Counted from the first letter of the stretch, positions 19,641 through 32,350 are shown. The stretch is DNA of 64,000 nt from Monocercomonoides exilis (GCA_001643675.2 LSRY02000001.1:2408501-2472500); one strand, 5' to 3'. Notes: generated by a model from the letters alone, not told the origin. A program made the numbers and translations.

Positions 19641-22600
19641 AATGCTATTTTGAAAACATTTCTTTTTTTCAGAAATAGACTTTCATTACAATTTTGATAA
19701 AAAAAATATCTTTCATAACTTGATAAATTGCGAGAATATAAAAGAAATGGAGTGTTTTATTTGTCTGGCATTTATGAAACGTTCGTCAAAAACGGTATAT
19801 AGTTAAATACTTCGTCAACTTTCATATATTTATATCATTATTGATTTTATCCGACCAAATTAACAATTGCATTCCATAATTTTTATATTTTGGAATATTG
19901 AGAACAAACGCGATATTTGAGTTAATAACAGTTTGACATTAGTGAAAGATTAACTGCAATACGAGCTTTTAATTTTAAATATTTAGAATAGGACTAGAAG
20001 CTGCTTTTATCTGTCCACGTTGCCACTGAAGAATATTTATTATAATCAATGATAATTTGCGCATTACAATTGTTTATGTCAAAAGAAAAGTCACTTGAAC
20101 AAATAAAAAATGGAAGGAGCTGCAATATTGTTAAATAATACTGAATTTTGTAAATTTTCGGTTGATTTGAAAAGAAAAGAAGCTCAAGATTTTGAAGAAG
20201 AAAGAAGATTTGACGTTGTGACAGAAGAAGAAAAGTTTAGATTGAAGCTTTTTCAATGGAGAATTTATAATGAAGATATCAATTGTGAATTATCCTTGAA
20301 GACTCATCGCTAAATCTTCGAATGGTTTTCAGGTTGATTGGATATTACTGCGGGATGCATATGATTTCAGTGAGAGGACACGAAAACTATTTTGCATTGT
20401 TCTATTCGCACGTGCACAGAAAGGGTTTTAAACATGAAGATGTGAAACCTAATTATGTGTTGATGCTACAAGCGAAAATAAATCAGGCACTGTCTCATTC
20501 AGCACAAATTTATCGATTTTCATCCTCATTTTCTTCTGGTCATTCGGGATCAAACCCAAGATTTTCACAAGTCGTGCTGTGAACTGAGATCTCGCAGTTT
20601 GTTTGTTTGGGCAACAAGAATCAGCTGCATTTATCACAAAAGGGTGTGAGGTATTAGCACCATTTCAAGTATCTCAGTGCAATTGGTTCATGGAAGCAAC
20701 ACCGAGCAATACAATATCGTGAAAGGCATTCGTCATGGAGATGGAGCTAATAACGTTTGGGATGGAAACATGGCAGATTCTGAACAGCAAAAGACTAACA
20801 ATCAGATGCTGAAGCTATTTTTTGGAGGCTTAAATGGAACTGCAGAATAAGCTGAGTTGCAAAGGGGGCAAAAAGGCGAATTTTCACTCTGACAAAACAG
20901 GGAAATTTCATGAACATATATTTGATCCAGTTTTGAAATCCAAAATCGAAAAGGTCATTGTCTATTTGTTCCATTCATAAGATATTTTCAAGACGCTGTT
21001 CGAAGAAGTGTATCATGCTCTTCCATCAAAATTGCCAACAGCGAGAGACTCTTTTTCGGGCAGCGATCCGACAAGAGAATACAAGCTGCTGCTAAGCGAC
21101 GTTGCGTCATTCATCGGTTTTTGCTTAACACCCAACATATAGAAGAACATGACAGCTTCAGTATCGGTTCACCACCTATTTTTGAACCAAATTGTTGCAC
21201 AACAGAAGAATCAGAAGCAGATAGAAGAAAAAACTGCTTCTGGATATATGCATTCCCTTCTTCTTTCCCATTTCGAATTAGCCAGCATTCTTTCGAAGAT
21301 GTTTGTCCAAACAAAGAAAGTTGTCGACTCATGTTGATTTTTAAGCTATCACCACGATTAACTGAATAGAAGAGATGCATTATTTGAACATAGCATCATA
21401 AGACTCTGTAATGAACTCAACTTCAATCTCCATGCAGGAAGTGGCTAAGCACATCAAACAGACAGCAGGCGAAAGAGACCGAACGGCCAATGAGTAAAAT
21501 GATGGAAATAAGATCGTGCAAAGAGCAGAAGAAACATATCTGCAAATACAGCAAATGCATCAAAAACAGGAAGATGCTGAAGACGGAATTAAGTTAAAAG
21601 TTTTTGGAATAGAAATAGAAACAGAGAAAGTGAGAAAAAGAAAGAAAGAAATGGTTGAAAAGATGAAAGCGCTTGAATGCAACGAAGAAGCTGAAGAAGA
21701 AAGCGAATGCAATCGCAACGTGAAACGAGCAGTTGTTTGAGTTACGAACTATCGATCTTCAACCACGAAACAAAAAAATACCACCTTGCGCCTGTCGCAT
21801 CTATTGTCAATATATCCGTCATTAACGAGCTCATCATAATAACTCCAGCTATATGGTAGATGAGTCGAACGCAGCAGAATGGAAGATAGTGTTCAGTTTT
21901 TTTCTCTTTCTTCGGTTCTCTTCTCCAAGCATATCTCGATCAGAGCGAGAGAAGATTTAAAAATAATTTTTGCAACGATGAAAAGCACTTCACAAACATC
22001 AACACAGAGATCGCCTTTGAGAATACATATCCTTTTTATTGTCCAATGACAGATACTTATGAAATGGTAATTGCGATCATCCATTTGAACTTGAAGCTCC
22101 TCTTCAGTCGGTTGAAGGCATAAAGAGCACTGTAAGAAAAAATTCAAGTGCCTCTCGAATTGAATATCAGTGTTCGTTTAACTTTAGGGAGGGGTTTGTT
22201 CCATCCGCAAACTCCATTCCAAGCTTGATAATTACTCAGATGAGCTATAAGGAGGAGGAGTTGAAATAATAATGGAAACTTGTGTTAAACTTGAGAGCAA
22301 GCAGAGAGAGAAATAACGAAAGGACGTCTTCACTTTTGGAAAGGTGAAGAATGGCTTGGAGTAATTGCAATAAGCAAGTTTTTTTTCTGCCAAGTGGTAT
22401 TTATCATCGTTGAACAAACACTTGCACAATCTGAGTCACAAAGTTCAAATTCTCTTCACCATGTTACACAGCACGAACAATTGAAATATTTTTGGCATAT
22501 CAATCAGTACTCCATCTTTTCCGATAATTCCATAGACAAACTGAGTTGTCGTGCTGTAGAACACAGATATATACCAGGGGAAGAAGAGCTTCACAGATTT

Positions 22601-24359
22601 TTGGAAGAATCTGGAGAAGAAGGTGGATGCGAGGAGAGAGAGAAAGAGAACAGAAAAGAAGACGGAAATGGAAATTCAAGAAAGATAAGGGTAGCTGAAT
22701 GCAGAAGGAGGAGAGGAAGAAGATGAAACAGATGAAGAGAGAGGTAACAAGAACAGCACATGGGATCCATTGCTCAGCGGAAAAGGTCATGAACATTCTT
22801 CTATTTGAATGGACGAATTAGGCAGAAAGATGATCCATATCGATTTTTCTTGCTCAATAAACAGTATTTTTCCAAATTCCTCTCTCCGACTGTTTCATCA
22901 TTCTGGACTGTTTCTGATTCACCTTTTCACAGACTAAAATACACATTCGAACACACTGTGAACTATTTCAGGTTGATCGACTCAATTTTATGAGATGCCC
23001 TCCTCGCTGTTTGCACATAACTCATCTCTTTCTGCTCAACCTTCAAAGCAAACACTGAACAAATTGAACACGAAAAGACAGTCAGATCTGCAGTCGAAAA
23101 AGGAACAAGAGGCTCCTCGATCTACCTCTCCATTTCTTCATCTATCTCTAAAAACACCAAATCCAAACTCTGAATTGAAGGTCGCTAAAGTTTTTGTAAA
23201 AACTTTTCAGTCACGCCTTCAGACAGGCATCAGCACTCGAATGGGAGTAAATTGTTTCCTTTATTTGTTCAATATGCCTGTCATGAAATAAGAAGGAAGA
23301 TGTAACCTTACTGAAGAAAGGAATATTTTTAATGACAAAGCAAGAAGTGCCAACAAGATAACCGTTGTTTTCCTTCAAAAGAGCTTTCAACTCCCGTCTT
23401 CCTCTCATGTTTATGAAAACCCAGTTCTTCGCTTTATTTTGGTTTCAAAGAACGCTAACGTCTCCCATTTTCCGAAGCATTATCGAATCAGATGTCTTCC
23501 TTTCCAATAACTGTTCCACATTATCTCAAATAATCTTCACTTTTGCTGACTATCCACACAACAAAGGGAAATATGATGTGATTGGAAGCAGTTGAGCTGC
23601 AGAACACAATTCTATTATCCTAATAGAACCGCAGAAGTCCTACATGGCTTCTCTCCTTGTAACTCAAATCCCTTTCAGTTCTCCTCTTTTGAAACTTCAT
23701 TTGTTTCAAGCAGGAACAAATCTCCGAAACTATAACTTCCGTTTGTTGTTTAAACGCTTTTCATGAAACTTATGCAAATACAGCAATAAAACCTTCTTCA
23801 TCTTTTTTTTCTTGATTTTCAAGGTGATAGTTTTATCATCAATCCAACAGAAGCCGCCCAATTTCAGATTTCTTTTATCGCACATTAATTATGTTTCATT
23901 GTTGGCATCTTGCTTTAGTTGATTTACATGAAAAAGATAGGTCATCTAACTTGACTGAAGGAAAAAAAAGACTACATGAAATGAATGTTGACAACACTGC
24001 TTTGAATAGCACTATTTGATATTTATAAGCAAATCTATGCAGAATTTGAATGTTATCAAAAAATCAAAATATGGTTTTTGATTTTGATTTTTGTTTTTGT
24101 TTTTGGTTTGACAGTGATTTTAATGCATTTTCGAATTTGCAAGCAATGCCAATATCTGTATTTTTTTCGAATTTTGAAAGTTAAAAATAAAAATATTTTG
24201 ATGGAATTTCTCTGAAAACGCATTCTTGAAAAAGCTAAACCTGATTTTTTGTTCATGAAAAATGTATTTTAATAATTTGCCATTTCAAATTAAGCATCTT
24301 GACAAGTCAAAAGTGGAAACCGAAAAAATACAATGTGAATCGCCAATTCTTAATAATCG

Positions 24360-24413
<54 letters not shown>
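24360..24413 (+). repeat. Poly(A) tract of about 54 bases
   Basis: Uninterrupted A run lying 67 bp inside the right end of the hAT-like element. It may be a simple slippage product or the remnant of a retroposed insertion. No upstream retroposon sequence was recognised. The exact length is unreliable in most assemblies. Confidence 0.9.
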
Positions 24414-24414
<1 letters not shown>

Positions 24415-24480
24415 ACTCGACAAAGGTTTTTTCTTTCGACCGACATGATTCGTCAAAAATTTCCTTGTCGCAAAGGCCTA

Positions 24481-24488
24481 ATAATCAA
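24481..24488. repeat. Right 8-bp target-site duplication of the hAT-like element
   Basis: ATAATCAA directly follows the right inverted repeat and is identical to the octamer before the left repeat. Confidence 0.85.
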
Positions 24489-24591
24489 ATTTCGTGCTAT
24501 TTATAAGATAAATAATAACAATTTTTTATGTTTGAAGAAAATTTAGTGTGTATCAATAAAAAAAAAGTGGAAATAAGAAACTCAAAATATA

Positions 24592-24994
24592 GTTAGTGTT
24601 AATAAAAGTGGACACTTTCAATAATAGTGGACAGTTGAATTACCTCAACAACTATTGAAAGTTGCTTTTTGACAATAAACCCAATTATTCCCTCATTGAA
24701 TACAAACTTATCAGTCACGCATGAATGAAACAACTTTCTTCAAAGAACGAAGAAAAAATCATTTTCTATTTTTGGAGAAACTCGGATAATATTATTTCTC
24801 TGAGTTTCTCCGAAAATTAAAAAACCTTTTTTTTTAAATTTTATTATGATGTGCAAATGAAAAAAACAATTCATATCAGTTCATATTCATTGAAGGAATA
24901 ATTGTGTTTTTTGTCAAAATGCAACGATCAACTGTTGCTGAGATAATGCAACTGTCCACAGTTTTTGAAAGTGTCCACCATTAAAAACCCTAAC
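24592..24994. mobile_element. MITE, long palindromic type, about 403 bp, TA-flanked
   Basis: The ends are inverted copies of GTTAG(T/G)GTT followed by A/T-rich sequence, then GTGGACACTTTCAA and GTGGACAGTTG. The termini pair over about 47 bp and homology continues inward over most of each half. The element is flanked on both sides by TA. A central hairpin (GGAGAAACTC paired with GAGTTTCTCC) lies at its middle. It has no coding capacity. The TA duplication and terminal palindromes fit a Tc1/mariner- or pogo-mobilised miniature element. Confidence 0.75.
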
Positions 24995-25249
24995 TATTTC
25001 CTATTTGTGAAGTGGAAAATGTTTTATTTTCAGGTTCATTTCATTTTTCACTTTTTCATGAAATTAAGAAACCGAACAACCTAATTTGATTGAAATGCAG
25101 CAACACACAAGGAATGTCAAAATATCAACAATCACTTGTTTTTTGTTTTCAGCTTCATTCTTCTTCACAAAATACAAACAAAAATATCTTCCGTTCACTC
25201 ATTCAATCTGCAAGATTTCTTTTCCTCTTTGTTAAAGTATTTGCAACTA

Positions 25250-26061
25250 CACCATTTATTATTCAAATTTGGTAAACTTATTATTCGAAATTGTTAAACT
25301 TATTATTCAAAATTAATAAACTAATTATTCGATTTTGGTAAACTAATTATTCAAAATTAATAAACTAATTATTCAAAATTAATAAAAATCAGTATTTTTT
25401 ATTAAAAAATTTTTTGATATAAAATGATCACTGGTTGAGTGTCAGAAAGTGATTAAAATGTTTTGTTTTTTCATTATTCTTAAAAGGGATGAAAAATTGA
25501 ACCCCGATTTTTATTATTTGTGAATAAGCATGAAATTTTTTGATTTTTCAGAAAAAAATCATCACCATGGAAATCGGATAATTTTCAAACGAATAAACCT
25601 CACATTGCTTGGCAAAACGTCATCCAATCAAGAAAAGTTATTGAAATTTAAATATGCAAAGAAGATCAATAAAAACAAATGAAGAATTCTGAAAATGCAT
25701 TAATAGATTTATTAACTTATAAAAAATTCTTGTTTCCAGTTTGAAAAATTGATACAAATAAAATAATTTGATTGAATGATGTTTTTCCAAGCAATGTGAG
25801 GTTTATTCGTTTGAAAATTATCCGATTTCCATGGTGATGATTTTTTTCTGAAAAATCAAAAAATTTCATGCTTATTCACAAATAATAAAAATCGGGGTTC
25901 AATTTTTCATCCCTTTTAAGAATAATGAAAAAACAAAACATTTTAATCACTTTCTGACACTCAACCAGTGATCATTTTATATCAAAAAATTTTTTAATAA
26001 AAAATACTGATTTTTATTAATTTTGAATAATAAGTTTACCAAATTTGAATAATAAATGGTG
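25250..26061. mobile_element. Foldback element with long near-perfect arms, TA-flanked
   Basis: The left arm (about 25250-25626) and right arm (about 25772-26061) are inverted copies starting CACCATTTATTATTCAAATT. Over at least 230 bp, no mismatch was seen between the arms, which are separated by a spacer of about 145 bp. Flanking dinucleotides are TA on both sides. The left arm is longer because it carries extra copies of a 22-bp repeat present once in the right arm. No protein is encoded. High arm identity points to recent formation or arm-to-arm correction; it could extrude a cruciform or give a long double-stranded RNA. Confidence 0.75.
25262..25388 (+). repeat. 22-bp tandem repeat in the left foldback arm
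   Basis: About five degenerate units of the form TAAACTTATTATTCAAAATTAA follow each other. The corresponding site in the other arm of the foldback (near 26020-26040) has only about one unit. This arm-specific expansion must postdate formation of the palindrome. Confidence 0.8.
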
Positions 26062-26739
26062 TAATTCCATTGGGAAAAAAGATGCGATTCAAAAAGTTAA
26101 TGATTTTTTTTTTTTAAAAAAAATACTATTAGATGGTGTTGTAATAAGAAAAAATTATTGAAATAAAAATAATAATTCGAATAATCAGAGTTTATTCCAG
26201 ATAACACCAGTTTATTCGAATTAAAAAAATGTATTCCTGAAAGACCTAGTTTATTCCAATTAATCCCTCAACATAAATTCTAATGATCCTTTTTGTTAAT
26301 TCGAAAGTGCAGAAAAATGAGAATACAAAAAGATAAGTAAACATTGTTTTTGTCAGGAATTTTAATTCTGAAAATTTTTGTGAAAAACAGTTATGGTCTC
26401 AGACATTTAAATGAAATACAGAGAATTTGCGCCAAAGGATTGGAGATAGAATGGAATGACAATTTATTCTACAAAACCTTAAAAACTATACTTATCAAAA
26501 TATAAACAGAACTGATGATATGCAATTTTTGAAGGGTTTTACACAATGAAAGAAGAAACTTTTATAAAACGATGAAAGGGCCTTTAAACTTTGATTTTTT
26601 ATACAACTCCGTAAATCTGTAAATTGAATAATCAAAAGTTCAAAGCAGAATAAAGAAAAAAGATTTCTTCCCAGAAATTTTCAGATTTTCCTATCTTTGT
26701 TGGAACAGAAAGTGGTAAAGGGGAGAGTGAATGTGTCTT

Positions 26740-27475
26740 TGTCTACAGTTTCACTGCATGCTCACTTACAGGTTTAAATGGTGGAGGGATATGCCGTATT
26801 ACTGTTCCAGCTGCATTCAAAATGAGGAACCTCCAATTTATTTCGTACAGCGCATTATCATATGGAGGAGGATAGTATTTTAATCCGAATCAACAAACAG
26901 CTCCAAATGATAGAATCTATTGTTATTATCTTTTCTTCCACGGATGCAAATGCTTGGCCAATCCTCCTTGTGGTAACAATGCGTATTTGGAAGATTACAA
27001 CAATGTCTTCTCATCGAACAACCCGTTCTACGAATCGTATACAACGAATAGCAATGATACGAGAGTGTGCCGTTATTATAAATCTGGAAGTTGGAATTAT
27101 CAGCACACACAAAAGAAGGATTGGCTGAAGGAGGGAATGAAGGATCGATATGTTGGGGTGAGTGGAAGTGACACGAGCAATCTGTGTGGGATGACTGAAT
27201 TGGCACCGTGCAAGACAGTGGGGCATGCAGTGGGGTCGAGCATGGTGCAGCTGAGCTCGACAATCACGTTGCTGGGTGGGAAGCATGTGAGCGAAGAGAA
27301 GACAATCAGTGTTGGGGAAAAGAAGATAATAATAACAGGGAGAGGGAAGACAGTGAGTGTGATTGGGACGAGTGCGCTTTCTACGTCTTCGCCAACACTG
27401 TTTAGCGTATCTACTGGTAAACCGGAGGCGGGGCATGCGGGGATCGATCATAACTCTATCAGAAGTTCATTGCAA
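26740..27475 (+). pseudogene. Fragment of a beta-helix receptor gene
   Basis: Two frames carry receptor-family features. Near 26740-26875 the translation has a Cys-rich stretch with GGGICRI and YGGG turns. At 26954-27430 it reads YVGVSGSDTSNLCGMTELAPC, the same CG-x-PC module start as in the large receptors, followed by predicted beta strands (KIIITGRGKTVSVIG). There is no signal peptide, no membrane span and no continuous frame, and homology fades after about 27475. This is probably a truncated and decayed family member. An unrecognised spliced gene is possible but less likely. Confidence 0.6.
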
Positions 27476-27744
27476 AATATGTTTGCGGTATCGCTCTGGA
27501 AACAGCAGGAAACATGCAGCAATCGAGCTCAGCTTTTATGTTCATCTCCAATCTACCATTTTTCTCATTTGTGCAGCATTCTCTCATTCTCTGCCATCTG
27601 CTCAGCCTCGCTCAGATTTCGTGGATAGGGCTAGACAGACACTGCTTTCAGCAGCCAAAGATGGAAAATCTGGTTTCACTCAGTCCCCACAGATTTCTCT
27701 GTTGTTGTCGAAATCGCACTGTTCCTCCCCAGCCTCCTCGCCTT

Positions 27745-27775
27745 ATTCTTCTTCTTCTTCTTCTTCACCTTCACC

Positions 27776-27817
<42 letters not shown>

Positions 27818-27865
27818 TTCTTCTTCTTCTTCTTCTTCTTCAAAAAAAAAAAAAAAAAAAAAAAA
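27745..27865 (+). repeat. Compound microsatellite (TTC)n(TCA)n(TTC)n(A)n
   Basis: Adjacent runs of TTC, TCA, TTC and about 24 A residues. This is pure simple sequence downstream of the receptor fragment, with no evidence of coding. Confidence 0.9.
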
Positions 27866-28241
27866 CAAGGAATATTCTCCATTCAGACTTTTTTCTGTCT
27901 ATTTCTCCTTTTCTCTGAACTCAAGAATTTGCAATTTATTCTATGCAAAAAATAGAATTGGTTTTATCAATATGAAAAAGAATTTTGAAAAATTCAATTC
28001 TTCAAATAATCTATTGGTTTGATCAAACAGAAAAAAGATTTCCATTTTTTGATTCATACAGTCAATACTCGTGGTTTCTTCGCAATATCTTTAACACTTC
28101 TTTTTATTAAGCAATAACAAAACAGTTTGTATTGCGATCATTTTAGGGCTGCAAGATAATCAACGATGTTTGTATTTATCTTTTATTTTGTTATTTGCCA
28201 AGCTTTGCCCCACTTTTTGAATATTTTTTGGAACAAACAGA

Positions 28242-29690
28242 ATGAGTTTATCAGACGATGATAATCCTGAAGACAGAGTACAGATGATGACCAAAAGCGA
28301 GCAGTTTTCAAGTTTGCTCATTTATTTTAATTAAACAATTTTGAACAAAATGTTTGTCTTTTTAAATTCCCTTTGCAGAATTGCATTGTAAACTGGAGGA
28401 TTGCAGGGAAGATGAACAAATGCAGAAAATTCAAGAAATGGATAAACTTTTGGAAAAAATGAATAAAGAAGAATTTGAATCGGTTTTTAAAGCAGATCTA
28501 TTCAACAAAATAGATAAAATGATTGACGAAAAGAAACTGCCGATGAAAAATGCAATTAAGTTATTGAAGCAAATGGGATATTGCAAAATGTTGAAAAAAG
28601 CGTGGAAATATGAATTTAGAATATCTTTGTTGAACAAAAGATTTGAAAAGATGATAATCTGTGAAAATTTGAAGAAAGATGCGAAAAATGAAGATCTGCT
28701 TGCTAGCCTTTGTGAAAGCTATCTTTTGCTAAACGATAATTTTTCTTCAGAATTGCTTTCAATTTGTGTGCCTTGTCTTCTGAAAGTCGCTTTGAATAAA
28801 GAGGAAAGAGAAGACGTTCAAAAAGAAGTGGAAATGGCTTTATTGGCTTTGTGGAACACAAGATTTATAGTTTGAACACTTCTTTTTCCTTTTTGATATT
28901 TTTGCATATTTTTCGATTTTTATAGAAAATTGAAAAAGATCTGTATTTGAATGAAATCAAAGAGATTATCCTGAATTATCAGGAACATTACAATTTGACA
29001 CATCTTGCCTATCAGTCTGCTTGGCAGTTTTTGATAAACAGATTTGGCATAGACAGAAGTTTGGAAGATGATATTGTGAATGAGCTGCATTTTGTTAACG
29101 AGGCAAGCGCGGAACTCGAAAAGCATTCGAAATGTTTTGATTGGAAGAGAACAGAAGAAGAAAAGGAAAGAGGAAAAGAAGCGAAAGAGTTGCTTATTAT
29201 TAAGGGATGGACCAGTGCGATTTGTGAAGTCTTTTCTTTGTGCGAATTGTGGAACGAAGAACTTTCGGGGCTAATCGGAAGTGTTGTGAGAGTGTGCCAG
29301 GCATCAAAGGATAATTACCGAGATATAAGCAAGATGTGTATTTATTCATTAATAAAAGGAGCGGAAAAGAGAAATATGGAAATAGATACTTTTGTGAAGA
29401 AAGGAGCCATTGAAATATTTTTGGAGGAAATGAAGCAATCAACTTTGCTGAATGAAGAAATATTGAATTTTTTTCATTTCTTTTTGATTATTTCGGAAAG
29501 ATTGAAAAAAAAAGAGGTTTTTGAAAATGACGAAGCGAAAAGAAAGGCAACGAAAATGGAGATATTTGAAAAGATGGAAGAAGAAGGATTCGAAGATACC
29601 ATCACAAGCCTTTATGGAGTTATTTCTATTCTTTGTGAAAGATATGACAAAGAGCCAATTAAAGTGGATGATTGTTTTGTGAATATGTAG
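28242..29690 (+). CDS. ARM-like helical protein, three exons (family member 1)
   Basis: Inferred exons are 28242-28311, 28379-28869 and 28926-29690, giving 441 aa with correct phase at both junctions. Introns are 67 and 56 nt, with donors GTTTGCTC and GTTTGAAC and acceptors TTTGCAG and TTTATAG. The start ATG opens MSLSDDDNPEDRVQ. The protein is almost entirely alpha-helical and charged, without signal peptide or membrane span. Segments such as LLKVALNKEEREDVQKEVEM resemble armadillo/HEAT-type helical pairs, but no catalytic motif was seen. Exon 2 has the same length (491 nt) in the copy at 42548-43946, and another copy lies at 34115-34914. It is probably a cytosolic protein-binding scaffold; the precise role is unknown. 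It ends in TAG. Confidence 0.75.
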
Positions 29691-30274
29691 GCAAACTCTT
29701 TTCTTTTGATTATGAAACTCAAAAATCATGTTTATCTTTTTTTTTTTTTTGTATATTAACGAATATTCATGTGAATTTTTGCTTTTTCAAAAAATCAATA
29801 ATCTTTTAAAATTTTTCATTTCCAGATATTCGTCTCCATATAAAAAGAATAGAAAACTACTCAATCAAACAATAAATAAATATAAATACATCATGAATCT
29901 CTATTCCAAACACTTATTTCTTTTGGATAACTTAAAAAATTTTTTTAAAATCATTTACAGAAAAATGTTCAAGTATTCATCAATTTCCCAAGAAGTTCAA
30001 GCAACTCCAGAATAACCTCCTCCAAAATTTTATGTGATGGAAATAATGAAGATGTGTGCTGTCTCATTTGACAGGAGCATTGAACACAATCTTCAACAGT
30101 CTGGGCATCTTTTCGCACTGATTAAACAATCTCAGAACCACGGAAGAAGGATCATTCGCAACAGGATGCAAAGTCTGATGAAAAAACACTATATTCTTCG
30201 GATGCTCCTTCATCCTCCCACTCCCTCTATCTTTCGGTGCAAGCACATCACACAAGAAAAGGATACAGCTGCAT
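29691..30274. other. Intergenic region after ARM-like gene 1
   Basis: AT-rich to about 30000, then more mixed composition that may be the remains of the minus-strand gene listed next. No continuous coding frame or RNA gene could be supported. Confidence 0.4.
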
Positions 30275-31230
30275 TCAGTACAATGCACTCACTGCTGTTC
30301 TTGCAGCAAAAGTATCCAGACTTGTTGAAGAACTCGCACAGATACTCCCTGTGACAGCAACGTCTCCCTCACACTGAAGATGAAGATTTTGTTGGTGTTG
30401 TTCTTGAGGCCATTCGAGTGAAACAACACGCTTTATGTGAAAGGGATCCAAGAGAGTTAGCTCGTGTGTGAGAAGTGCAGGAGACATCAGAGTGGGCTGC
30501 GGAATAAAGTTGACCCCTCACAAAGATGCCAATGAGTTCTCTGCCACAACATTTTGTTGGCATATCTTCAAAAACAAACACATATTATCATCGATCGCAT
30601 TGCACATAAATATGACATCAGAAAAACGCAAGTGCAAACGAAGCATTAAAAAATGAGGCATCACTGTGTTCAGCTCAAACCTAATCTCCTTCAAGATTGG
30701 ATCAATCACCACCAACGCCAGCTCCTCATGCTGCACACATGCAAAAAATCGCATCTTCTCAATTTTCGCATGCACACAGTATGAAACCAGCTTGGCAAAG
30801 CTTCCATCTCCACTCGGCAATATGAATGTCTTTTTAACTGAGTTTGCTTGTGTTCTCTCGAACAATAGCAGAGTTGACAGAAGATACAATATGGACGCGA
30901 TTGATTTTAAAACGACATCTGGAAGAGCTTAAGGATGATAAGTGAGGAATGTGAAGAAGGATTTTTTTTTGAAGAAGAAGAAGAGGAAGAAGAATTAACT
31001 CCTCCTCCTCCTCCTCCTCCTTCCTTTTGTGACGAATGAAGAATTGTAATTTTATCTTTTGTGAGAATGGCATCGATGTCATTGTTTTGATCTGGATGTG
31101 CTTTTGCCTGAGTGACTAGCTCTTCGGTGAAAATGGTGATGCGAGGAGAAGGGGAAGAGAAAGATTCAGAGGAGGAGGAAGAAGAGAAGAAGAAGAAGAA
31201 AGAAGGATAAAGGATAAAGGAAAAATGAAA
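30275..31230 (-). pseudogene. Possible decayed minus-strand gene of unknown family
   Basis: One minus-strand frame runs from about 30950 to 30275 with a single internal TGA (30518-30520). It reads as well-formed protein on both sides, for example FAKLVSYCVHAKIEKMRFF, ELALVVIDPILKEIRFEL and FSDVIFMCNAIDDNMCLFL, then GVNFIPQPTLMSP. Upstream, another frame gives ITIFTEELVTQAKAHPDQ, separated by Glu/Gly-coding simple repeats. The mixed hydrophobic strand pattern suggests beta-propeller-like blades, but no family was recognised. It could be a broken gene or one with an undetected intron. Confidence 0.35.
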
Positions 31231-31785
31231 AAGGAAAGAGAATAAATTGTGGAAGTAACCTAAATTTGGCAGAGTCAAATAATGATATAAATTCAAGGTT
31301 TTTCACAAATCATTTTTTCCCATTTGCGACAGTGCATTAGTTAGAAATTATTTGAAAAGAATTTCAATCAAGATTTTGCAAAAATATTCTTATAAGAAAG
31401 AATTTTTCTCCTGAAACATTTTCATTTCAAAAAAATTTGTGTATTTTGTTTTTTAACTTTTATTCTGAAAATCCAAATATTCTCAACTTTTCGAAAAAGA
31501 ATGAATTGTATTTATCATCTATCAAAATGCAAACATAAAAAAAAAGATTTGAGACAAATTTTGAGTTAATTAGACAAGTTACCATTAGCCAATATTCTTT
31601 GTTTAAACTTTCAAAAATTGAAAACCTTCTTCTCAAATTACACATTTTTGAATTAGCGGCAAAATCGTATTTTCAAGCTTTCAATACAAAAAAAAAAAAA
31701 AAAAAATACAAAAATGATGTGCAACAAAAGAAAAGCGACAAAACAAATACCCAAAACGTTAAACAAGCAACTGCATAACAGGTTT
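31231..31785. other. Intergenic region downstream of the F-box/TMEM185-like gene
   Basis: AT-rich, with an 18-20 base A run near 31687-31706. It may contain a further 3' exon of the neighbouring minus-strand gene, since a donor-like GTGTGAGT lies just before its stop. No confident coding sequence was found. Confidence 0.4.
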
Positions 31786-32307
31786 TTATCGAGTAAAACT
31801 CACACTGAAACAATAATTCGAAACTGTGCTTAATTTCAGATTGCACATAAGCAAGATTTCATTTTCTTCTGATTCGGGTAGTTGCGTCTTCGAATTGCGT
31901 TTTTTACTTGTTCTAGTTGATGCTTTATCTGCAAACTCCCAAAATAAACATGAGCCTATGAAGAGCATAATTAACCCCAACAAGAAGCACAAATACAGAG
32001 GAATAAAATAAAAGCAATAATGCCCTTTCACAAATCCGTCCATTCTGAGGGTGGGAAGAAGAAACAGCAAAAGCAGAAAAACAAATACGAGGCAAGTCAA
32101 AAATTTCGGTTGATATTTTTTGCCTGCCAGAAATTTTAAACAAACATATACATAGCGACTTTCAAGCCAGTATGCCAAATACGTAGGAATCAATGTGATT
32201 GTCCAGCAATACGAAGCAATGCCTAATAAACACAAAAATAGAGATAAAGAACAAGGAAAAAAGAATAATCAATAGTGAGGGGAAAAATTAATAAGAATTT
32301 TCAATTT

Positions 32308-32350
<43 letters not shown>

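Larger units (their letters stand above)
19323..24480. mobile_element. Decayed hAT-like DNA transposon, 5.16 kb
   Basis: Both ends carry the same 15-bp inverted repeat (TAGGCCTTTGCGACA at the left, its complement at the right), flanked by perfect 8-bp duplications. The TIR start resembles the short hAT terminus. Subterminal GTCGGTCGAAAG motifs occur near both ends in matching inward orientation (19594-19620 and about 24436-24447), as expected for transposase-binding repeats. The interior (about 20.1-23.6 kb) has many short open fragments interrupted by stops. One frame near 21025 reads ANSERLF, reminiscent of the C-terminal SERLF box of hAT transposases, but this is weak. No intact transposase is present, so the copy is non-autonomous or dead. 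Class assignment rests mainly on the termini. Confidence 0.75.

Noticed and set aside
20110-23595. Short open frames inside the hAT-like element
   Set aside because: None exceeds about 110 codons, none shows a convincing domain, and they are in inconsistent frames, so they were not listed as genes.
25250-26061. Large inverted repeat considered as a CRISPR-like or replication-origin structure
   Set aside because: There is no spacer-repeat periodicity, and the organism is eukaryotic. TA flanks and arm structure fit a foldback transposon.
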